Assembly: GCA_032191485.1 (NCBI GenBank) | Contig: JAVDOI010000009.1 | Location: forward strand, 18,581,843-18,645,842 | DNA from: Leptoclinus maculatus | Taxonomy: Eukaryota; Chordata; Actinopteri; Perciformes; Stichaeidae | Direction: 5' to 3' | DNA length: 64,000 bases | Shown: one piece after another, positions 13,187-24,526 of the stretch | How positions within the stretch are numbered: position 1 is the first letter of the stretch | Layout: every line of letters begins with the position of its first letter | Notes under the pieces: model-generated | Told to the model about the DNA's origin: nothing | What the model saw: only the letters and a program-made list of their open reading frames with translations | Database searches by the model: none | Position numbers and translations under genes: made by a program

Positions 13187-13192
13187 AATAAA
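13187..13192 (+). terminator. neurl1: Poly(A) signal of NEURL1
   Basis: Canonical aataaa, followed within 25 bases by the GT-rich stretch gatgtgtttgagctgtgttg, as expected for a cleavage/CstF site. It is the best such combination downstream of the stop codon. Cleavage is expected near 13205-13215. Confidence 0.7.
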
Positions 13193-13431
13193 CTCCAGAT
13201 GTGTTTGAGCTGTGTTGATCTAGTGATTCACTCGGTGAGAGCTCAGATGTGCACAGTTTGTTCATAAGGGAAATAACACACTGACACTGACACATGTATT
13301 ATATTTCCTGTCAGGGGATTTATCTTTTCTACTACTTTGGGGCAGCGCGACAAGCTGTGGACACAACACTGACAATCAGGCAATCCCCTTCAAGTTGTCG
13401 TGACTACATGCTAGCTAACGGTCGTTTAGTG

Positions 13432-15533
13432 CAGTGATTCTCAACTGGTGGGTCGCGACCCAAAAGTGGGTTGCGGACCCGTTTTCAGTGGGTCGCAAAA
13501 AAAAAATGTTGTGATTTTATTTTGAAGGGCATTTTTTATGCAGCGGAATTATTCCAGCATTTACGGTACTTGTTCAGTGGTGCAGGAAAAACACCGACCA
13601 ATGCATTGTGAATCACATCACGTGATGCAGCTCAGCCAATCAAATATGGGCATTCTGACAAGTTTCCTGACTTGAGTGAGATGTACACACACCGTGACAC
13701 GGGGGAGAGACGAGGAGAGAGATAGCAGAGCAGGACTATTGTAGTGAGAGTTGTGACAGTGAAATCACAGGACGATCTCCAAAAGAGAAGAATGTCCAGA
13801 GAGACCAGAGTCATTAGACTCTGACTGGACAGACTCATACAGGTGAATTCTTCCCACACTAATTTCTCTTTATAAAAGATGAGAACAATATAATATTGTG
13901 GCTTTTTCACTTCACCCTGAATGAACTGAATTGAAAGCTGCAGGGCAATTCAGTGGAAATCATTTTTCTAAAATGAATTATGTTACGTAATTTATTTTTT
14001 AATCCAGCTGTTTATATATACAGGGTATGAAACTAACTCAAAATCAGTACTAGTCCCAAGGACTAGTAGGTTCATAAAACTACTAGTCCTGAACAATCTT
14101 TACTAGTCCTTCATGAAGCTTTGGGGAATGTACCAATCACGGGGTGTAGGGATGTGTAGGGATTGATGCATGTTACATCATGATGTCGCGATATTATAAT
14201 TACACAGGAAGCAGAAGAACAACGTCAAGGGCTATAAGGCTATAATGTTCATTCAGCTAGCATGGGTACATCAAGTTCAGCATTTATGTCAAGTTGAGGA
14301 ATTCCGCTATGGAACGTACCGGCTAAAAATGTAGCTATATTCCGCCATGGGGAGTAACAGCATGTCACCACGGCAGTTTAAGCAGTGAACGCTCGGTGCC
14401 CAAAACAATACGCAGTCTATGAATAAAGCAGGCATTTGTTCTAATTTTAGATGAAGTATTTTTGTTAGATCACAGAAAGATATTGGGTGTTAGTTCATGT
14501 GCTGCAGTGATAAGAGCTTCACCATCTATATTTCTTCCGCAGACGAATCTTGGCGGGCCGCTGGTGAAACTGAACGAGAGGCCTGATCGATGAATATAGT
14601 GCCTTTCACATTGCGTAAACAAAAAATTATAATCTAAACAAAATAGTCTAATATCCTCAACAATTTGGGGAATAGTGGAATGTTACTGTTGGGGATTCGA
14701 CCCCTGAGAGACTGGTGTAAAGATGATTATTGACCACTACAGGGTTCCGGTCAGAGAACACGCAGACATCTGTTTGTTCCATACGTTACTGTATTCAGTC
14801 TGGCATACAGTGTTATAGTTTGGTGACAGATTTTACAGATGTTGAAAGATGTTGAACGAGTTTATCGAAGTTGACCGAGTTTCTGGAATAAACACAGAAA
14901 ACGAATTACAGAACCGAAGCATTAGCAATAGTAAAACCTAAAGCAAACACACATACATTCATAGGAATACAGGCTCGCTAGCCAGATTAGCCACTTAGCT
15001 CAACTTTGGTCTATTATTTGAACGGCTAATTACAAGACAAACACTTACTGACAGTAAATGCACTTAAGAAAATAAGTACAACTACAAACGGAACAGTTAC
15101 GCCACATAGGCTCAAAGTTACAGTTGATGAATTACATCATCAATGACTCGATCTGACTGTACCGTTGGTCCTACGGAGGATGTACGGTTAGCGCAACCGG
15201 AAGCGGAAACAGTTCGCAACGTCAAATACAGTTTCAGAATAAAAGCGCATACACTTTATCATCTCTGTCCGTGAAGAATTCACAACAGTTACATTTACTT
15301 ATCGGGAAAGTCTTTTTCCGGACATAAATAACGAATAAAGCCTCTCAAATTTCACTCGCCATGAGGACTAGTGAGAATGACAATTTAGGTAGTCCCTCCA
15401 AAAATCCACTCGCCTCGGGCTAGCGGACTAGCGTTAGTTTCCGACCCTGTATATATATATATATAATTTGGGTCGCGGCTTGTCATTAAAGGGTGATAGT
15501 GGGTCCCGCAGCCAGACCAGTTGAGAACCACTG
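13432..15533. mobile_element. Non-autonomous hAT element, copy 1 (interrupted)
   Basis: The terminal inverted repeats are cagtgattctcaactgg on the left and ccagttgagaaccactg on the right. The flanking 8-bp target-site duplications, gtttagtg (13424-13431) and ctttagtg (15534-15541), match at 7 of 8 positions. TIR type and 8-bp duplication indicate the hAT superfamily. The true element is about 0.7 kb; a second hAT (14021-15449) sits in its internal TA tract. No transposase is encoded. The block 13520-13980 is nearly identical to copy 2 (31499-32261), and part of it recurs in copy 3 (43715-43965). Each copy carries TCACGTGA next to a CCAAT box. Confidence 0.9.
14021..15449. mobile_element. Second hAT-type element nested in copy 1
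   Basis: The left end is cagggtatgaaactaac. The right end is gttagtttccgaccctg, whose reverse complement is cagggtcggaaactaac, so 15 of 17 bases match. Both sides are flanked by tatatata, consistent with an 8-bp duplication, although the site is a TA repeat and the length is therefore ambiguous. The interior (1.4 kb) has no long reading frame. Short palindromes such as ctagtcccaaggactag lie near the left end. It inserted after the outer element. Confidence 0.85.
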
Positions 15534-18049
15534 CTTTAGTGTATTTGCACAAGCTCAGATATATATTTGATGACTTAATCAGATGGATTTTTATAAACAT
15601 TGAGCTTTTAATGCAGTGCTAATATGGAAACATTGACATATTATCACCATATAGAAGATGTTCTGGAGAACATGTTACCAAACAGTTAGCATTCCTTTTA
15701 AGTGGTGTCCACCAGACATATGTGGACTACTCTTTGTTCATTAGCCGCTAAATGCTCCACTTTCTTCACACTGTTAGCTAGAACTTGACTACAACGTTAA
15801 CGACTAATCAAGTCCTTATATCGACAAAACCATCGGCACTCTACACCCACACCGTTCCATGACAAGTGAGCAAACTCCATCTGCTGATGAAGAACGAAGC
15901 CAGTAAGTGGACCTTGAGCGAAGATTGTTTTGTCAACTACTGATTCAAAGGTCAAGAGTGAACTGTTAAAACCACATTACTTTCTTTAATAGAAGTAGTG
16001 TGAGTCTTTCTTTTTCACATATGACACTGTGTTAGCATTGCCTCCACTTCACGTTATGTTCTATGGTATTTCTTCTTTGCTGGTTTAACAACGGACATCC
16101 TAAATGGAGTGTTAATCGTGTTTGTATGCACTTGACCTTTGACACCGACGCCTAAAGCAGGCAGAATGTGAGTTGGCCTGAAACAGATGTAGCCAGCCGT
16201 GCCCTTTGAGGTCTGTGTGAAACACAATGTTGAGCGGTGTGGGGGGGCTGCCCTGCCCTGTTATCATGTGCTGCGGCCTCTGTGCCAGCCACAGCTGCGG
16301 GGGGGGGGGGGGGGGGGACGACAACGACGACTGTACAGTGACCGGTAGGGGATTAGGAGATCAGTGGAAATACCTGCACCCTAAACTGTAGATGTGCTCC
16401 AACCAAAATGACTGCACTATAAATTCTTCAGGCACCTCAACCAGATGTCTCTTCAGAGCTCCTCGATATACATCCATCTGTAATAGACCGACTCGTGACA
16501 TGTCCACATCAAAGAAGAGGCTAAGGGAGATGAATACAATGAGTGATGATCTCAGGAAAAGAACAATCCAGACCAGAGTATCTATTACATGTCATTGTTC
16601 ATCTGAGTCGTCAACGTTCAATGTTGTCAACCAATCTTATTGGTTCTGCCGTATAAAATCTTAAAATAATTCCGTTTGGAGACTCAATGTCAACGTACAT
16701 ACTGACTTTGTAACGTGCAGGTCTATTCAGATGTCGATGTGTCTGTCCTCTCAACACTGGTGCTGTTTGGAGGAAGGCTGCAGCTAGACAGCCATCTAGT
16801 GGACAGACTTTGGTATGGTCCCAGCATCAAGGGTTCAGCTTAAAAAAGAGATTACTTTGGATAAAATGAATTACCTGTTTGACAAAAAAATATGAACTCA
16901 AGGTCCACTGACCAGCTTATTCCGGAGCTTTCACCAGCATCTTAAGGTCTTCTTCAGTGGGCGGATAAGACCATCTTGGAACAGAGGAATGGGTTTCAGT
17001 CTCCATCACACTGAACCAGCTGTTGCTATGTGAAACAAAGTCCGTCCTGACGTCTGACAAAAGCTAGCTGATGGAGCTTGAGACAACTTCTTTGTTTGTC
17101 TTCACCGCTAGGTGACAGGTCAGCCATTTATTTTATAAAAGGTTCAATATTTACAAAATACAACAGATCGAAGCTGCACTAATCAATATTTTCATATTAA
17201 CAATGGGTAAAATGACAACGTGAAATGTGTGAGGTATCACTCGTGGTTCCAAAACCGTCACCTGACTGCAGTTTCTCACTTCTACAGACAGAGCTAACAG
17301 CTAGCTCGCGGACATAGCGTAGCATTTAGCAGCTGAAGAGACAGATATCTGAGGGGACACGAACTGAGCTAACTAGCTACTAGTGGACTTACCACCTCAG
17401 GACAGAAACACATTTATATAGTTTATATACAGCCATGACATCATTATATAATCATAATGTACCACTGGTAGCATCTGAACAATGCTTTATGCTTTCAGTT
17501 CAAATAAACCCAGAATGTTTTTGTGAGCGTACGATGAGCCTTCATGTCTACGTAGAGAGCAGGTCCTCTAATCATCCAGTGTGCTCCTCAGACCTGGAGG
17601 CCTGTTGCTGTCAGAGGTGCTTCTTTAGGACACAGGATGTAAGCATATATTTCATGTAACTTTGGATCATAAATGATGAATCTCTCCACACACGATTGGA
17701 TACAGGAGGGACAAAAAATCCTTGTCTCTCGTCTTTAGTGGGAAACCGGGGCCCCGAGAGCTCGTTCGTCTTCATTCATCGCTCTCAACCTCCTCGCACT
17801 TTTCTCCCATAACTCATGTCTCGCTATATATATATATATATATAGACAACCAGCTGCATTGTTCTGCTCGTCCATATCTAAACTCACTTAATCTGGCCGG
17901 CACAATAAGGCGAATAAAGATAAATGTCTCACTCTGTAACATTACTGTCACATACCATCTATCACCACGAGCAGAGAGCGGCTTCGCTGCTCTTTATCTG
18001 CGGCGGCAGATGCGTCTGGAAGTGTGAGACGAATGAAAAGGAGTCAGAA
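15534..18049. other. Intergenic region between the two convergent genes
   Basis: It contains a run of 19 G residues (16299-16317), a TA microsatellite (17824-17845), and fish-repeat-like GCTAGC/TTAGC-rich sequence around 17290-17380. No splice-flanked coding sequence or RNA gene was recognised. Confidence 0.55.
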
Positions 18050-18070
18050 TAAAACAACAGCGATAATACA

Positions 18071-18076
18071 TTTAAT
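18071..18076 (-). terminator. sh3pxd2a: Candidate distal poly(A) signal of SH3PXD2A
   Basis: On the minus strand this is ATTAAA, followed by tgtattatcgctgttgtttt, a U/GU-rich downstream element. It is preceded by a U-rich stretch typical of 3' ends. ATTAAA is the commonest variant signal. Assignment is by position and context only. Confidence 0.45.
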
Positions 18077-19747
18077 ATTGTTCCTCTTTTGGGCGATGCG
18101 AGATACAATGTAAACATGTACAAGATACAAAAAAAAGAACAAGACTTGTCAAAATGAAACGGTAGATAAGAAAATGCCCTGTATTCAAAAGGAACGCACA
18201 TGTGCAGAGTGTGTCTCAATCAGAAAGGACACTGACAGAATCTGCTCCCGTTGTACAGTATAGGGGTGCGTGGCCCTGTCACCATGCATGACTCCTGATT
18301 GGAGGATGAAAGCCTCTCAGACTCCTCATGGCATATCTTTTGAAAACAGGGAGCTTGCAAGAGTGAAACACAATCTGCATAACAACAGTAATAAAACAAA
18401 GAAAATAACAGAAAAGCACCTTCTTTTGGTCCAACTCCAGGCCACCACCTGTTATTGTGTGTGTTCGAGTGGTCGACATGCTGGTAACGGACTGTTTTTT
18501 TTGTCAGAGCTGACAGATCAAGAGCTCGATGGCGTTGGGTTTCCAGAGTTTCTTTGTTTTTTTGGCACACTGCTCTCCACTGCAGGGCGGGTGACAAGTT
18601 CTGTTTCTATAAATGCAACATCCAGGCTAAAACAGGCTGCACCTTCTCATGAATCAACAGCTATCAACTTTGGACAACTCGCCTCCAAAGCATGAATATG
18701 GCACCGGAGGCTCCCAGCGCAGTGTTCTTGATGAGGACGCTGTTAGACGCCGGAGTGTCGTCTGACTGGCAAAGTTTAATTAAGACGCACTGCTGTGCTA
18801 ATTACAAACCGGGATTCAAACAGGGACAAAGAAAGGTGCCACAGAGACACAGCTGCGCGCCTCGTTCCTCCACACAGCCTGTTTTTCTGCAGCTCCCGCT
18901 GATCCCCCCCCCCCCCCCGCTGGCGCCTCAAACAACTGTGACTCTGAGAAGGAAGTTTTCAGAATGACAAATAATCAGCGTTCCCTTCCTCACAGCTAGG
19001 CCTCTTTCTTCACTCACGCTCAAACAAAAACCTCATGTTCATTAAAAACCTACAAAATCATCTCCCTAAATACCTCCACCCTGCTCCCACACACGTACTA
19101 ACACTTACCAAACCTACCCTGTCCTTCTATCAACACCAGCCTTCATAAGACCTTATGATTCATTTCTGTTATCAATGAGCGCTCGTCTCATTAGATGTGA
19201 GCAAACGCTTCCAATCCTGTTACACTTTCACAACATTCTATCACTTCTCTCAGCAGCAGAAGACACTGAGGAATAAGACAGAACAAGGGGACACGGAATC
19301 CAACGTGTGAAGACATTCTTTTGTCTTATTCCAAAAAAAAACGTACAACACCAAGCTCAAGCGCTCACACCCTCAGGGGCTGCAGAAGATCTGAAGACAC
19401 TGACAGTAAAATAAGCTACAAGTTAACAGTTTTTAACAGTTATTCCATAGAAGGAGTGAGACTGAGAGGAGCGGCTGAACTCACTCGTCTCTCACCGACG
19501 TGCAGAAGGATCAATTAAATCATCGTTTGGAGGACCGAGATCTGGGCAGCCCCCCCCCATCCCCCTCAGCCTCTCAACTGCTCCTATCAAAGCAGAGCTC
19601 CTCTCACCTCACTCTCACCTTGTCTCCTAGGATCCCCTACCTGATCCATCTTGTGCCTCCCCCCTGCATCCTGCACTCCCAAAATCTCCTCCTTGACCCC
19701 TAAATTCTCTTCTCCCGAGTGCACCTGCAAGCAATCCATCTCCTCAT

Positions 19748-19782
<35 letters not shown>

Positions 19783-20198
19783 GACCCCTCCTAGAGATCT
19801 CAATCCTGTTCAGCGGGAATAGACTGCTCATCTGTGTCGAGGAAGGAGGGAGAAGGAAGGAAGAGAAGCGCAGCGAGGAGGAAGACGCCTGCGGCAGGAG
19901 GAGTTTTGGGATTAGAGTTTAAGGTGCTTCACACCTGAGCGGTGCCGCCCATCTGCTGGAATAAAGAGAGAGCGGGGAATGAAGCAGGGTACGGGCGTGG
20001 TGGAGCTGTCTCACCCTGCTGGTTCTCCGGGGAATATGTCGAGAAACTCATATATATATATATATATATATATGTATTTCCTCTGGTGTGAATGCCTCGT
20101 CCTGATGAATGCAAAATACATTACCTCCGCCAATGTCACAGCTTTCAGGAGCGGTGTGGCTAAAAGAGGCCGAGCACATTGAAGAAGGAGGTCGTCAC

Positions 20199-20511
20199 TT
20201 AAAGGAGCAGTTAGACATTTTTTTGTGAAATATACTAATTGACTTTCATGCAGAGAGAGAGAGATGAGAAGATCGATAGCACGCTCATGTCTGAACTCTA
20301 AACACCAAACTGAGAGCCAGTTAGCTTAGCTTCACAAACTAAACAGATGGCCTGCTTCTGTCCACAGAAACTCCCGCCTTCAGCAGATGAATGTGGAAAG
20401 AGCATTCTGCACATTAGTGAGCGTCAAAAGACAAAACACACTTTCATCCATCTTCTCGTCTAACTCTCAGAGAGAAAACAAATCAAGATATTTCTCAGAC
20501 TATTCCTTTAA
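20199..20511. mobile_element. TTAA-flanked MITE
   Basis: Ttaa at 20199-20202 and 20508-20511 bracket about 305 bp that start aggagcagttagacattt and end with the complementary-type string agactattcct. The interior includes 'gagaagatcgatagcacgctc' and 'ccagttagcttagcttcac', which I recognise as a high-copy teleost MITE. It lies in the SH3PXD2A 3' UTR. A degenerate relative is visible around 40349-40470. Confidence 0.65.
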
Positions 20512-23500
20512 GGTGACGTTTAAAGTCCGGGTAAAGCAAAAATAAACGTGTTTTGAGAACACCCCGCCAAACTAAATGATTTTTAAAAAAACCAGGAAGT
20601 CTATAAAATGATGTTTTAGGATGGTGCTGAAAGAAGCAGTATGTTGTGCTCTGAAGGCTGGTTACATCTGGACAGCTACACACACACACTGCACAATGTT
20701 ACCGTGCAGCCATGATTTCAGGCTCCTCAACACTTCAACGGTCTGACGCCACAAGTCAGCACGAGACTTTTTCGAGCAATTATTTTGTGACACGTATAAC
20801 GTGTTTTGAAACAACTCTCAGATTCGACTTTAGCCGGACTTGAACTGCAAACTCTCCCAACAAAAGGATTCATGGACTCCAGCCTTATTGGCCTGTACAT
20901 ACAGGAAGTCGTTAGCACGATGACGTACCTGTCACACATGGATAAGGCAAAGAGAAAAATAAAGGCTTTTCTATTTTTTTGGCGTACATCCTGGAAGCTG
21001 ATAGATTGATGTGAAATGGCCTGAAATCTCCCCGCTCTTGTTTACTCTCCCGTCCTCAGCTCCATGTGGTGAATGGTGAGCAGAACGTCTGACACGGGTC
21101 CACAGAGGAGGACAAATGTAGAGAGGCATCGCGTCGGTGCAGAGAGGACACACTCCACAAAGCAAACAACGAAAAAAAGAAGAAAACAACAACAAGACAA
21201 AAAAACTGAAAACTATCAAAATTCCATTCAGGCACGAACGTGACAGCTCAGAGCAGGGCCACTGAGGCCCCTGATGATGGGCCCTTGACTCTCCGTCTAT
21301 GAAGAAGAACCCTGGTGGCTTTAATGTCAGTACAGAAGGGGGTTCTGCCATGCCAGTCACAAAGGACATGTCCAGTGCTGACTCTCATGCTGTTGTTATA
21401 AAAGTCAGAAGACGATGAGACGTCACACTTTGGTCCAATAGTCCTCATCGCTATCAGGGCCTCTCACATCGGCTCTTTCAGATCGACCTCTAACGATACA
21501 CTTGAAATGACGGTGAAAGCTCACGACTGGCAGTCTGACTGGGAATATCTACTCCTGTGATATTATCCCTCTTGTTGAAGCATGATGCGTTTCTGATCTA
21601 TTGCACATTTCCTCACGGTTACATTTCAGAATTTGGGGTTAAAAAAAGGGAAATTAGAGGGAAAAAAAGGTAAAAGCATGATTAAAGACAGATGCTATAC
21701 AGGTAAGTGTAAGCCTCTCACAGAACAATTCCCTTACTGTTTCAGTAAATTCAGATCAATCAAAAGAAGCAATATGCAATAATAATAATAATATGTACTG
21801 GAGCGAAATGTACAAAGTGATTGAACACATTTACATAATGCCTTCGTCTGGATGTCAGGGGCCTTGTTACCAATCGTATCTTAGTATTCATCCACATGTG
21901 GTTAGATTTAGATCTTTCATATTCTACAATGAATGCAAAAATCTCAAATATTCGACTAAATTATGATATTTTGAATTATTTTGTCGCCTGACAGGATAGT
22001 TTTGGATACTAAGGAGCCAATTTGTGTAACAATTACAATCTGTATAGCGCTTTACAATAATATTTTGAGTGGGGGAATAAGGCGATTGTCAAACATTGAT
22101 AAAATATAAAACTATTCATAATAAATATATTTAAAATCCGGCATTATGTAAAGCACAATAAAGATGAAGGAAGTGTCCGTGATTTGCTAAAGTTGCAGCA
22201 CACAGCATGATGGAAAAATAGAATTTAAAAAAACTATAATAATTATTGCCCAATACAAAAAAAATCATAGCTGCACTGAGATTAAAAAAATAAAACAGAA
22301 AACTCTGTACAGTTTTTGGTCACTGACCAGCAGTGTGTTTCTTCTTACACTGAGGCAGGACGGCTGGTAAGAAATACTGTTGTAGTACCTCTGACCTCCC
22401 ACTAGAGGGCTCTACTTCTCCAACTCTAGTCACACTTTGCCACGGACACTGTCACGGACAGAGCTCCACCTCTCATTTGAGGTGATGGGAAAAAAGAATG
22501 GAGAGAAATTAAATAATTACAAAAATGTTTTCAATAAATTAAATGCTGAGTATTTACTGCATCTTCACATTAATGCACCATAAATCAGGTTTAGAGTGCA
22601 CTAAATCACAAAACAGAACCACTTCGCTCCTCATTATTGTCACCGTGTGATCACAGAGTAACAAATTGACAAACAACAATATGTTTTTTGCTAAAATAGA
22701 TAACTGCGATCGAGCAGGTACTGTACTTTGTTTAATACTGTGGTACTGTCCAGCAGAAACATAATGAATCCTTAGTGTTCAGCCTCATACAGAGAGCTCA
22801 CACCGCTCATTAGAAAATGTATTTCAGCAGTCTTCAACATCAGCCATTTGAATTTTGAAAGTTAAGATTTTAGCTCAGAATGTCACTTTCTCATATTTCA
22901 CTTCTGCATATGCAGAGACTTATTTAGAACTTGATACTTTTTAAGAATTGATAAGTCTTATTTATATGATATATGATGTGATACCCAACTATAATTTGAA
23001 AGATGTGAAAAAATACTTTGGAAACTTTTAAACAAATCTATACCCTATGCTATGTTGTCTTCTACGGTACGTTATGTCTAAAACTAATACTGCACAGCAA
23101 TATCTAATATTACAATGTACTTGTTTACTTCTAGTTTTAGAGATCTGTAAATTTGAGAAAATGAATCAAGTGCTTCCAGGTACAGATTTCTTTTAGTTGA
23201 TAAAACTTGTTTTAGGCATTTTGTTGAATACGCTGTATTACTTGTACACAAATAAATAGTAAAATCACAAAAGTAGCCAATGAAATGACATTTGTCTTTG
23301 GTTTGATCACATTTGGGGATAAATTCTATGCAAATATGTCCCTGGACTCAATACATCTCTGTAACTAAATATGTACACCTAAAATCACTGCAGTAAACCT
23401 AAACCTTTGTAATTGTTTTCATCTTTTGAGGTTATTAGCTAACCAGATATGAAGAAACTTACGAGTTGTTCTTTGATTTTCCAGAAAACTAAAAGATCTG

Positions 23501-24526
23501 TTATTTTCAAGTTTCACAGGTATATTTTTATACATTTGCTATTCCAGATACTTATATCTGGAATTGAAAGCATTAATATCAACAAATCTTTCTTGGGCTC
23601 GGGGTTCTAAGACAAAACGATGCCAATTCATGAAAGCTGAGAACCTCCTGTATATTGGTGTCAGATGGTACATGACACGGGGCAGGAGCTTTAACTGTTC
23701 AAATTCTAGGCTGTGGGTGAAAACAGATGTCACAAGAAAGCAGAAACAATTCTCTAAGATTTGCATCAAATCAAGACATTATAACATGAACAATGAAACA
23801 AAATAAAAAATACGGATAATTAAATTAAAATGATGTTTTAGTTTGCTTGATGACTTGCGCCTTAAAGCGAATAAATTCTCACTTAAATCTGTTTTTTATT
23901 CTTAAATTTGTGTTGGACCAATTACAGCTCTCTAGTTCGAAACTTTGCACTTTGTTTGCACTCAAAAGTGTAGCTCTTAATATGCTATGGAAATACTCCT
24001 GGTGGTCTTCATAGGCCTATGGCACTCTAAAAGATTTGGTTGATTTAACGTTTTGCCGTCCACCATTAAGACCTCCATTCAGGTGATCAAATACAAAAGG
24101 CACTTATCGGCCATCAGCGTCAGTGATGGGCAGGAATGAGCATAACCATTTTGCTGCTTCTCACTACATGATGCAAACCTCTTTAAGAGGTTATCACTCC
24201 CATTCATACCATGTTCTATCTAAAAGACACCGTCCTCTTCAAATTCCTTCTCTCACGGATGACCAATCCCACATTCCCGTCTCTCATTCCCAGCCAAAAT
24301 ATTTGAAATCTTTACACTCCTCCTTGTATACATTTTAGTAAACCAGCACTAAAAGTGTCCTTCCTAATCAGATTAAAATATCTTTCTTTTTACACGCAGT
24401 CATCAACGTACATTTTCATGGACATATTGCTTACATGAGAGTGCGGGTAACATTCTTAAGGAGTGATGCCACCAACGTCCTTGAAGACATCAAAAGGGGG
24501 AGGAGGGGGAGGATGTGGGGTTGGTT

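Larger units (their letters stand above)
10535..13212 (+). other. neurl1: NEURL1 3' UTR
   Basis: From the stop codon to the probable cleavage site there is no splice-flanked coding exon. The stretch is AT-rich in its second half, with several long T and A runs. It ends shortly after an AATAAA at 13187 followed by a GT-rich element. About 2.7 kb is a plausible length for this gene's 3' UTR. A palindrome close to the end is entered separately. Confidence 0.65.
18050..24526 (-). other. sh3pxd2a: Probable SH3PXD2A 3' UTR
   Basis: It extends from the TAA at 24527 to a likely poly(A) site near 18050. There is no coding evidence on either strand. The sequence is AT-rich with long A/T runs, especially 21600-24300, and SH3PXD2A is known for a very long 3' UTR in mammals. 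It contains a small TTAA-flanked MITE at 20199, a CA microsatellite (19754-19780), a TA microsatellite (20049-20074) and a C15 run (18904-18918). The true end could be nearer if an upstream signal is used, for example the minus-strand AATAAA near 23887. Confidence 0.5.
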
